Shown here: positions 57,428 to 64,000 of the stretch, piece by piece
How positions within the stretch are numbered: the stretch's first letter is position 1
Layout: every line of letters begins with the position of its first letter
Assembly: GCF_025154075.1 (NCBI RefSeq)
Contig: NZ_JAOAMU010000003.1
Coordinates: forward strand, 588,062 to 652,061
Length of the DNA: 64,000 bases
Direction: 5' to 3'
Source of the DNA: Chryseobacterium herbae
GTDB taxonomy: Bacteria; Bacteroidota; Bacteroidia; Flavobacteriales; Weeksellaceae
Notes under the pieces: generated by a model
Told to the model about the DNA's origin: nothing
Databases searched by the model: none
What the model saw: only the letters and a program-made list of their open reading frames with translations
Position numbers and translations under genes: made by a program

Positions 57428-58066
57428 ATGAGCAGGAGATTATTAGCATACTTTTTACTGGATACTTCAGGTTCCATGAACGGAGAACCCATCCAGGCAC
57501 TGAATAACGGATTTAACGGGCTGATAAGCATGCTTCGGGCAGATCCCCAGGCGATGGACAGCCTTCATCTGAGCGTGATCACTTTTGACCGTGAGGTTAA
57601 AAATATCATTCCGCTGACCGATCTGGCCAGTTTTTATCCAATGGAAATCACTTGTCCGGACAGTGGACCCACCCATACCGGGGCGGCATTAGAGATGGTT
57701 TCGGAACTTGTGAAGAAAGAACTGATCAGAGGTTCTTCAGATGAAAAAGAAGACTGGAGACCATTACTGTTTATATTTACCGACGGCAAACCATCCGATA
57801 TCCAGAAATACAGACAGATGATCCCTGTGATCAGAGATCTGGAATTTGGCGCTATCGTAGGTTGTGCTGCAGGTCCAAAAGCAGATGAACAGTTCCTGAA
57901 GGAGCTTACAGACCATGTTGTAAAACTGGATACCACTGATGCGATCACGCTTTCCTCATTTTTCAAATGGGTAAGTTCATCCATCACGATGGGAGGAAAA
58001 TCGCAGGGAACGGGAGAAAGTACACCGCTGCCTCCGCCGCCGTCCGAGCTTAATATTATTATCTAA
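57428..58066 (+). CDS. terY: TerY-like VWA domain protein
   Basis: 212 residues. The MIDAS is LLDTSGSMNGEPI with DSGPTHTGAALEM and FTDGKPSD, so a divalent metal is bound. VWA proteins of this type (TerY) belong to the 'TerY-P triad' with a PP2C phosphatase and a kinase, all found downstream here. The Pro-rich tail (PLPPPPSE) may be a docking peptide. Follows the intercistronic hairpin; the next gene starts 22 bp later. Confidence 0.9.
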   Translation: MSRRLLAYFLLDTSGSMNGEPIQALNNGFNGLISMLRADPQAMDSLHLSVITFDREVKNIIPLTDLASFYPMEITCPDSGPTHTGAALEMVSELVKKELIRGSSDEKEDWRPLLFIFTDGKPSDIQKYRQMIPVIRDLEFGAIVGCAAGPKADEQFLKELTDHVVKLDTTDAITLSSFFKWVSSSITMGGKSQGTGESTPLPPPPSELNIII

Positions 58067-58088
58067 ATCACTTGTCTTACTATACATC

Positions 58089-59132
58089 ATGAGAAGACTT
58101 CCCATTTATTTTTTAGTCGATGTCTCCGAATCTATGGTTGGAGAGCCTATTGAGCAGGTACAGGAAGGTATTGCCAATATCATCAGAGATTTAAAGAAAG
58201 ATCCGTATTCACTGGAAACGGTCTATATTTCCATTATAGGTTTCGCGGGAGAAGCTGAGGTCATCACGCCGCTTCAGGATATCATCAGTTTTTATCCTCC
58301 GAAGATCCCGATTGGAAGCGGAACGTCGCTGTCTCAGGGTCTTATTAAAGTGATGGACTGCATAGACAGGGATATTGTGAAAACGACTTACGACAGAAAA
58401 GGCGACTGGAAACCGATTGTTTTTCTTTTTACAGACGGCGTTCCTACCGATGATGCCACAAAAGCAATTGAAAGATGGAACAATAAATACCACGGAAAAT
58501 CCAATACGATTGCCGTTTCGATAGGAGAAAATACTAATTATAAACTACTTGGGACATTGTCTGACAACGTTTTGCTGTTCAATAATTCTGATGAAAATTC
58601 GTATAAAGAATTTTTCAAATGGGTGACGGATTCCATCAAAACAACCAGCCAAAGTGTTACGGAAGCCAATAAAGAAGGAATTAATCTTTCCAAAATTGAT
58701 TCTATTATTCTTGAAAAAGTAGATCCTGAACTGGAGCAGAAGTTTCCGGACAATAATTTTGTTGTGTTAAACGGGAAATGCTCAGAAACGGAGAAACTGT
58801 ATTTAATGAAGTTTAAAAAAACATTCGCCGAATCGAGCATACCGGGAATGTCTACAAGATATTACAGACTGGATGGAGCCTATAAAATTGACGAAAAATC
58901 ATATTACAGGCTTTCCTCTTCCCAGAAAAATAATCTTAAAATTTCTATTGAAGAACTTCAGGGAGGGACATCATGTCCTCACTGTGCCAATCCCATCGCA
59001 TTGGCAACCTGCTCATGTGGCGGAATTCACTGTCTGAAAGGAGAAGGGTACAACAAATGTCCATGGTGCGGAACTTCGGATTATTACGGATTTTCAAGCG
59101 AAGGATTTGATATTAACCGAACTTTGGGATAA
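58089..59132 (+). CDS. TerY-like VWA protein with C-terminal zinc ribbon
   Basis: 347 residues. The VWA domain has DVSESMVGEPI (D-x-S-x-S), GSGTSLSQGL and FTDGVPTD, and the C-terminal CPHCANPIALATCSCGGIHC plus CPWCG (residues about 298-330) is the TerY-C metal-binding ribbon. The two VWA proteins may heterodimerise or compete for the same partner. It is followed by PP2C and the kinase, completing the triad. Confidence 0.9.
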   Translation: MRRLPIYFLVDVSESMVGEPIEQVQEGIANIIRDLKKDPYSLETVYISIIGFAGEAEVITPLQDIISFYPPKIPIGSGTSLSQGLIKVMDCIDRDIVKTTYDRKGDWKPIVFLFTDGVPTDDATKAIERWNNKYHGKSNTIAVSIGENTNYKLLGTLSDNVLLFNNSDENSYKEFFKWVTDSIKTTSQSVTEANKEGINLSKIDSIILEKVDPELEQKFPDNNFVVLNGKCSETEKLYLMKFKKTFAESSIPGMSTRYYRLDGAYKIDEKSYYRLSSSQKNNLKISIEELQGGTSCPHCANPIALATCSCGGIHCLKGEGYNKCPWCGTSDYYGFSSEGFDINRTLG

Positions 59133-59170
59133 CGAAAGGAAATCCTACTGCCGAGACCTAACACAAAACC

Positions 59171-60400
59171 ATGGAAAAAGCTGTTATTTACAGAGAAAAA
59201 GAAGAATTTAAAGAAGTTCATCTGGTGCTTAAAAATGCCAGTTCAAAGCAATTCTATGAATACCGTTTTGAGCTGGATGACTTTCCGAATATAAAGATTA
59301 AAAATATCGCCAATCTTCAGGAGACAGGACTTACTTTCGAAAACAATACAATATCCGGAATTCCGTATGTAAACAGTGTTCATGACCTGGATATTGAATT
59401 CTATCATGTCGATGATGAAAACAGTACAGAGATTAAAAAAGTGCATCTGTTCATCAATGCAGACCCGAAAGATCTTTGGAAGAACATTCCATCTGACACC
59501 AACGATGTCTATCATAAACCTGATGAAACATCTTACAAAGGAAAATTTCTGGATAAAAAAATCACCGTTGTATCGAAAAGAGGACGTTCCCATGCTCATG
59601 AAGGAAAATTCAGGGATGATGATTTTGCCGTAAACGAACTTCCCGGAGGCTGGAATATTGTTTCAGTGGCAGATGGTGCTGGTTCTGCTGTTATGGCAAG
59701 AGAAGGTTCAAGACTGGCAGCCGTTTCAGTGAACAGTTTTTTCAATTCGGAAGAAATTTTAACCAGAATCGAAAAAAATGTTGAAATCATTTACAATGCA
59801 TCTGATTCATCAAAAGAAATACAGTCCGAAGCCAGAGAAAATGTCCTAAAACTTCTGTATGAAGGGGTTTTGGATGTATATCATGTTTTGGATCAAACGG
59901 CAGCAGAACATTCATTTTCTATAAAAGATTTCCATACAACACTGATTTTTGCATTAACAAAAAAGTTTGATTTCGGTTATGTCATTCTCACTTTCGGAGT
60001 GGGAGACTGTCCGATCAACCTGATCAGTCCGGATTTTTCTGAAGTAAAGCTTCTGAACCAGATGGATGTTGGTGAATTTGGCGGTGGAACCCGTTTTATC
60101 ACGATGAATGAGATCTTCAGCGATGATCCGGCTTCAAGATTTGGAATAACCTGCGTCAATGATTTTTCCTATCTCGTACTGATGACGGATGGTATTTACG
60201 ATCCAAAATTCATGACAGAAAACAAGCTTGAAGATATTGAAAGCTGGAAAACATTCTTTAATGATCTGGCCGGAAACAATGATGACCGGACGAAAGTAGA
60301 TTTCATTAATGATACCCATATTGATCAACAGCTTCTTACCTGGACCGATTTCTGGAGCCGCGGAAATCATGATGACAGAACACTGGCCATAATCTATTAA
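59171..60400 (+). CDS. PP2C-family Ser/Thr phosphatase with N-terminal Ig-like domain
   Basis: 409 residues. Residues about 1-125 form a beta-rich domain reading like a cadherin/He_PIG Ig fold (GLTFENNTISGIPYVNSVHDLDIEFYHVDD), unusual for a cytosolic phosphatase. The PP2C core follows: HEGKFRDDDFAV (metal Asp149-151), VADGAGSAVMA (168-172), TLIFALTKKF, GVGDCPINLISP, LVLMTDGIYD and DDRTLAII. Probably dephosphorylates substrates of the adjacent kinase and the VWA proteins. Starts 38 bp after TerY-C and ends 2 bp before the kinase. Confidence 0.87.
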   Translation: MEKAVIYREKEEFKEVHLVLKNASSKQFYEYRFELDDFPNIKIKNIANLQETGLTFENNTISGIPYVNSVHDLDIEFYHVDDENSTEIKKVHLFINADPKDLWKNIPSDTNDVYHKPDETSYKGKFLDKKITVVSKRGRSHAHEGKFRDDDFAVNELPGGWNIVSVADGAGSAVMAREGSRLAAVSVNSFFNSEEILTRIEKNVEIIYNASDSSKEIQSEARENVLKLLYEGVLDVYHVLDQTAAEHSFSIKDFHTTLIFALTKKFDFGYVILTFGVGDCPINLISPDFSEVKLLNQMDVGEFGGGTRFITMNEIFSDDPASRFGITCVNDFSYLVLMTDGIYDPKFMTENKLEDIESWKTFFNDLAGNNDDRTKVDFINDTHIDQQLLTWTDFWSRGNHDDRTLAIIY

Positions 60401-60402
60401 AC

Positions 60403-61917
60403 ATGAAAAAAACCGTTAAAGTTGCTTCTATTCTGGATACCGCAAAATCCTATGAATACGTAGATGAAAGCCCGATCAGAGGCGGTGTGAAAGATGTCTA
60501 TTTTTCGCCGGAAAGGGAATATGTGGTGGCGTTTTACCGGACTCCTCTGGATGCTGGACAGAAAGAACGTATCATGAGAATTGTTTCTACTTATCTCGGA
60601 AATATACGAAACGGGAATTCATCAGATTACTTTCTGAATGAAATATTCAGATGGCCGTATGATATTGTAGAAAAAAATAAACTGACGGGAATTGTGGTTC
60701 CCATTTACCATAAAAAATTCTTCTTTGCAAAAGGCTATATCGGATCAGATAATATTCAGGGTCAGGATAAAGTCGGGAAATGGTTTACTGCTCCAATGTT
60801 CAGGAATCAACAGTATCCGCTGAGGCTGGATCATTCGGAACTGGGGGATTGGCTGAGCTATTTTCAGATCACCATTAATATCAGCCGGGGTGTGAAAAAG
60901 CTTCACCAAATGGGATTGGCGCATTCCGATCTTTCCTATAATAATATTCTGATAGATCCGGTGACGAAATCTGCCTGTATTATTGATATAGATGGATTGG
61001 TTGTTCCGAAACTCTTCCCACCGGAAGTGATTGGAACGGCAGATTTTATTGCTCCTGAAGTGTTAAAGACCAAACATCTGAGCATGCAGGATCCGGGAAG
61101 GCATCTGCCTAACCAGAAAACTGATCTTCATGCATTGGCAGTGCTGATTTATATGTATCTGTTCAGAAGGCATCCTTTGAGAGGAGGAAAAATATGGGAT
61201 CTGGATTCCGAAAAAGATGAAGTGATTTCGATGGGTGAAAAAGCTTTATTCATAGAACATTTTCAAGATCCATCCAATCAGGTGAAAGCAGATCATCTCA
61301 GAAAATGGGACGCATTCTGGGGCGATCCTCAGAAAATTCCTTTTACGGCTGCAGGGCCCTATCTTTCCGAACTGTTTAGAAAAGCATTTATAGACGGGCT
61401 TCACGATCCGATTCGACGTCCAACCGCCAATGAATGGGAAACCGCCCTGTTAAAGACCGCTGATCTGATTCAGCCCTGCCACAATCCGGAATGTACCGAG
61501 AAATGGTACGTCTTCGACAACAGAAGCAATCCGAAATGCCCTTTCTGTGGAACTTCACACCGGGGAACACTTCCTGTACTGGATCTGTATTTTAAGTTCG
61601 ATGATGAGGTCTGGAAACCTGAAAACCACAGATTGATGGTTTATAACAACCAGTATTTATTCAAATGGCACGTTTCAAGAAAGGTCATCAGAAATGAAAA
61701 TCTTACGATGCAGGATAAAATGCCTGTCGGATATTTCACTTTTCATGAGGGAAGATGGGTGCTGGTGAATCAAAGCCTGACTTCGATGAAAGATGTTACG
61801 GAACAAAAAGAGATTCCACCCGGATCTATGGTGGAACTGACGGATGGAAAGAAAATACTTTTGTCTGCCGAGGAAGGCGGGAGGCTGATCTTTGTTACTT
61901 TAGCGAATCAATCATAA
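60403..61917 (+). CDS. Ter-associated Ser/Thr kinase-like protein with zinc ribbon and FHA-like tail
   Basis: 504 residues. Kinase catalytic loop HSDLSYNNILID (Asp176, Asn181), metal motif IDIDG (195-198) and FIAPEVL (APE 217-219) are present. The N-lobe reads VVAFYRTPLD where the VAIK lysine is expected, so ATP anchoring is unusual. CHNPEC and CPFCG form a zinc ribbon near 365-395, and the last 100 residues look FHA-like. It is the last gene of the TerD-TerD-TerY-TerY-C-PP2C operon (2 bp gap). Confidence 0.82.
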   Translation: MKKTVKVASILDTAKSYEYVDESPIRGGVKDVYFSPEREYVVAFYRTPLDAGQKERIMRIVSTYLGNIRNGNSSDYFLNEIFRWPYDIVEKNKLTGIVVPIYHKKFFFAKGYIGSDNIQGQDKVGKWFTAPMFRNQQYPLRLDHSELGDWLSYFQITINISRGVKKLHQMGLAHSDLSYNNILIDPVTKSACIIDIDGLVVPKLFPPEVIGTADFIAPEVLKTKHLSMQDPGRHLPNQKTDLHALAVLIYMYLFRRHPLRGGKIWDLDSEKDEVISMGEKALFIEHFQDPSNQVKADHLRKWDAFWGDPQKIPFTAAGPYLSELFRKAFIDGLHDPIRRPTANEWETALLKTADLIQPCHNPECTEKWYVFDNRSNPKCPFCGTSHRGTLPVLDLYFKFDDEVWKPENHRLMVYNNQYLFKWHVSRKVIRNENLTMQDKMPVGYFTFHEGRWVLVNQSLTSMKDVTEQKEIPPGSMVELTDGKKILLSAEEGGRLIFVTLANQS

Positions 61918-61928
61918 AAAAATTACGT

Positions 61929-61958
61929 GGGTGGGGCTTCGAGAGCCTCAGCCCCCAG
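61929..61958. repeat. REP-like hairpin, copy 2 (inverted orientation)
   Basis: Inner stem GGGGCT/AGCCCC around TCGAGAGCCTC, which is the reverse complement of the copy 1 core (GAGGCTCTCGA). The stem carries a compensatory change relative to the other copies. Confidence 0.82.
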
Positions 61959-62016
61959 AAATATTTGTCATCAATGAACTTGTTGTAGATGATGATTACT
62001 GTTAAGTAAGTATCCT

Positions 62017-62478
62017 CTAAAGGTGGCTGAGGTTCTCGAAGCCACCTTGAAATTCCATAAAAAAAGAATGCTCATCCTCATTCACAGTCTTAAATCCCAG
62101 ACTGGTATATAAATGTTGAGCCTTATTGGTTTTTAATACGCTTAAGACTACTGTTTTTCCTGCTATCGAAGCTTCCTTGAGAATATCTGTTAAAATCGTT
62201 TTTCCGAGCCCTTTACCCTGTTGGGCAGGATCTATCTGTAGCTGCAGAACTTCCGTTTTATCATCGGCTCTGTTGATCTTCAATAATCCGGCTGGTTCAT
62301 TGTTTAAAAGGATGATATGGGCCTTGTCGAACTGATATTGGATTCTCTTAAGTGTTGTTTCTTTATCCGTTGGAAGATTGGAATCGGCGTAGTGCGGATT
62401 CATGGTTTTTATTCTTAGATCAAGAAGATAATCGATATCGTTTTCTGAAGCTTTTCTGTAGGTGATCGTCGTGTTCAT
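62017..62478 (-). CDS. GNAT family N-acetyltransferase
   Basis: 153 residues. The acetyl-CoA-binding block is VLQLQIDPAQQGKGLGKTILTDILKEA (Q/R-x-x-G-x-G/A), preceded by LLNNEPAGLLKIN and followed by LKTNKAQHLYTSLGFKTVNEDEHSFFMEF. Acceptor unknown. The terminal residues GGFENLSHL and the stop are written in REP-element sequence, so the protein probably acquired its tail by element insertion. Last of a minus-strand run with the unknown protein 53 bp upstream. Confidence 0.85.
   Translation of the reverse strand: MNTTITYRKASENDIDYLLDLRIKTMNPHYADSNLPTDKETTLKRIQYQFDKAHIILLNNEPAGLLKINRADDKTEVLQLQIDPAQQGKGLGKTILTDILKEASIAGKTVVLSVLKTNKAQHLYTSLGFKTVNEDEHSFFMEFQGGFENLSHL
62020..62048. repeat. REP-like hairpin, copy 3
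   Basis: AAGGTGGCT/AGCCACCTT around GAGGTTCTCGA. Its orientation is opposite to the copy at 61929-61958, 61 bp away; the pair resembles a REPIN/BIME unit. Its 5' half on the minus strand encodes the last nine residues of the GNAT protein. Confidence 0.85.
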
Positions 62479-62531
62479 AAGTTGTATAGGAGATCCATTT
62501 TTTGAGCCGGATCGTTGTTATCCGCCAAGAA

Positions 62532-63314
62532 TTAATAGGAATCTAAGATAACGATTCTTGGATTTTTTTCCACATCAATTCTCAGTTTCATTTCGATGGA
62601 CTGTTTAAAAAAAGCATAGGCATAGTAGATGGCCTGTGCATAAGGACCTTTCTCATCAGCCGAAGACTCCTTTATAAAATCACATTCCCTTTCAATTTCT
62701 TTAAACAGGATTAGATTGTTTTGATGGTCTGTCGTTATACGCCGGATGATGTCCTCTTCACTTTTTGTAAAGTCATATTCATAACCGTCCAATTTTTTAT
62801 CTAAAATCATTTTCATCAAAAGAATCATATAATCATTGAATTTTAAAAAATCTGTTGAATCCATGTTAACGCCACCATCATTATTCCCTGATTCATAATT
62901 CTCCAGTTCGTAAATGGGGAAATAATGGGTGTAGTTTCCATATTGAAACATATAGCTGGTACAAACTGTTGAGGTAGGAAGTTCATACAACAGGATAAGC
63001 CCATAATGGTCATACAAATCCCCGAGATGTTTTTCACTTGTGGCATAATTGCTCCCTGTATATTCTGAATATACCTCTTCACTGAGAAAAAGATTGATCT
63101 CAAACAATTCATCGGCTGTGATGGTATTGATGTCACATTTGACCTTTTCCAGTACTTTTTCAAAGGTGATATCATAGTTTCCAATTTCTTTTTTTCTGTC
63201 TTCAAGAAAGGTTTTAAATGTTCTGGTGTGGAATTTTTTGTGCTGCAGATCCTCATAGAGACGGACAGACGCCTTCTCCTTATCGAACATATAAATTTCA
63301 GTATTTCTTCCCAC
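62532..63314 (-). CDS. Hypothetical cytoplasmic protein
   Basis: 260 residues, soluble, acidic, Tyr-rich (YSEYTGSNYATSEKHLGDLYDHYGLILLYELP, YAQAIYYAYAFFKQSIEMKLRIDVEKNPRIVIL). No signal peptide or membrane helix. I recognise no family. The proposed start is GTG 63314, 16 bp after the exoribonuclease stop; ATG 63290 eight codons on is an alternative. Its position in a minus-strand operon after an exoribonuclease hints at a function linked to RNA metabolism, but only by context. Confidence 0.65.
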   Translation of the reverse strand: MGRNTEIYMFDKEKASVRLYEDLQHKKFHTRTFKTFLEDRKKEIGNYDITFEKVLEKVKCDINTITADELFEINLFLSEEVYSEYTGSNYATSEKHLGDLYDHYGLILLYELPTSTVCTSYMFQYGNYTHYFPIYELENYESGNNDGGVNMDSTDFLKFNDYMILLMKMILDKKLDGYEYDFTKSEEDIIRRITTDHQNNLILFKEIERECDFIKESSADEKGPYAQAIYYAYAFFKQSIEMKLRIDVEKNPRIVILDSY

Positions 63315-63330
63315 GCAATTGTATAATCAA

Positions 63331-63852
63331 CTATTTTAAACCTATTTTCAGACCCATTTCTTTTTTCATATACAGCAAAACTTCTGCATTTCCTTTGGCA
63401 TCGTCTACAGGATGATGCGTGTGTTCTGTTTTACGGAGATGTTTCCATTGGGCAAAAGTGTCTTTTTCCAGCCCGCAATACAGGTCAGAAAGTCTTCTTG
63501 ATGAATAGCCGAAAGGATTTTTTCCGGTAAAATGATGAAAATACCAGCAGATAAACATCCAGTCGAAACCGTTATTGTCACTGATGAAAATAGGTCTTCC
63601 TTTGGAGTTTTTCTCAATCCATTCTTCAAATGCCAGCATCACTTCTTTTGGGTCATCAAACTGCATCGTTTCCTCCCTGCTGAAGCCCGAAACAGCCAAA
63701 GCATCAGGATTGAATTTTTCCGAAATAGGTTTCAGTTTTCCGTAGAAAGTAGTATCCAGTTCCTCATTCACAAGGACTGCACCAAAACAGATCATCGAGA
63801 AATCTCCGGGAATCGGACCATCCGATTCAATATCGACCATAATATAGCTCAT
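63331..63852 (-). CDS. 3'-5' exoribonuclease, RNase T/oligoribonuclease-like
   Basis: 173 residues. DEDD motifs: IMVDIESDGPIPGDFSMICFGAVLV (Asp7, Glu9), FDWMFICWYFHHF and HTHHPVDDAKGNAEVLLYM (Exo III His and Asp). It resembles bacterial 3'-5' exoribonuclease Rv2179c-type proteins more than DnaQ. Trims RNA 3' ends in the cytoplasm. Start is ATG 63852; the GTG one codon earlier is less likely. First gene of a minus-strand operon. Confidence 0.88.
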   Translation of the reverse strand: MSYIMVDIESDGPIPGDFSMICFGAVLVNEELDTTFYGKLKPISEKFNPDALAVSGFSREETMQFDDPKEVMLAFEEWIEKNSKGRPIFISDNNGFDWMFICWYFHHFTGKNPFGYSSRRLSDLYCGLEKDTFAQWKHLRKTEHTHHPVDDAKGNAEVLLYMKKEMGLKIGLK

Positions 63853-63906
63853 CACTTTTATTTAATAAAACGAATATATTGAAAATTACCTCACGAATCT
63901 GAAGAT

Positions 63907-64000
63907 TTAAACGAGTTCAAAAAAATCTCTTCTTCCTATTTTTACCTTTGTCTGTGGGAGTAATTCAATCTCTTCATCAGGATCCGTTATTTTGATATGA
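63907..64000 (-). CDS. Partial gene at window edge, C-terminus only
   Basis: An open minus-strand frame reads through the window edge and ends at a TAA at 63907-63909; the visible tail ends EEIELLPQTKVKIGRRDFFELV. About 31 codons are present, too little to assign a family. The 50 bp between its stop and the exoribonuclease start are AT-rich. Confidence 0.5.
   Translation of the reverse strand, partial: HIKITDPDEEIELLPQTKVKIGRRDFFELV

Noticed and set aside
56071..61917. Ter cluster as a recent horizontal transfer
   Set aside because: Promoter type, AT content and codon choice look like the neighbours, and no transposase, integrase or tRNA boundary is visible.
62020..62048. Terminator for the ter operon
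   Set aside because: The REP hairpins are not followed by a T-run and the same core occurs elsewhere, so they are dispersed repeats first; a secondary role in termination remains possible.

Overview
The window is chromosomal DNA from a low-GC Bacteroidetes bacterium of class Flavobacteriia, most likely Chryseobacterium or a close relative. Three things point there: most genes carry the Bacteroidetes -7 element TAnnTTTG and lack a strong Shine-Dalgarno sequence; several families are nearly confined to this phylum (DUF6427, DUF6341, OstA-like LptA, DUF3109, FAH/DUF2007 cluster, PP2C/TerY stress operon); and signal peptides end in the flavobacterial style (..SAQ, ..NAQ). No rRNA, tRNA, CRISPR, prophage or intact transposase was seen. 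The species cannot be fixed from sequence reading alone.

Layout. 1-4.8 kb: glyoxylate bypass (malate synthase, isocitrate lyase) with a divergent ScfR/RamB-type regulator. 5-12 kb: housekeeping and small secreted proteins (thioesterase, tyrosine-phosphatase-like lipoprotein, QueD, LpxH, LuxE-like acyltransferase, AqpZ). 12-17.4 kb: DUF5715 peptidase-like protein, an unknown protein, a membrane protein with a NarL-type two-component system, and an orphan DUF2235 hydrolase. 17.5-29.4 kb: ABC-F ATPase, a probable zinc-uptake module (small His/Cys protein, ZnuD-like TonB receptor, lipoprotein), trigger factor, LolA-like protein and M16 protease. 29.5-45.7 kb: core genes including PssA, LTA-synthase-like sulfatase, an ECF sigma factor, PdhB, Kup, a Fur-family regulator and OstA-like LptA. 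46-48.5 kb: a three-gene cassette of divergent secreted proteins with C1q/TNF-like beta-sandwich tails, lying between OstA and a class III aminotransferase. 48.7-55.7 kb: amidase, AlgH, PdxH, HU, PanD and a flippase-like membrane protein. 56-61.9 kb: a compact tellurium-resistance-type operon (TerD, TerD, TerY, TerY-C, PP2C, kinase). 62-64 kb: GNAT, an unknown protein, an exoribonuclease and the end of a further gene.

The most unusual feature is in the gaps between genes. At least nine intergenic stretches consist of 7-bp-periodic sequence, from perfect (CTATCAA)11 to degenerate runs, and exact strings of 17-21 bases recur between loci many kilobases apart, in both orientations. This resembles the heptanucleotide STRR families of filamentous cyanobacteria. 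A second dispersed family is a REP-like hairpin with core GGCTGAGGnTCTCGAAGCC (three copies, two as an inverted REPIN-like pair). A third type is perfect long palindromes at 25.5 and 55.9 kb. Heptamers and REPs each supply the C-terminal codons of a neighbouring gene.

Promoter reading is unusually informative here. Five genes have TAnnTTTG only 3-5 nt before the start codon, suggesting leaderless mRNAs, and two divergent gene pairs have abutting or overlapping promoters.
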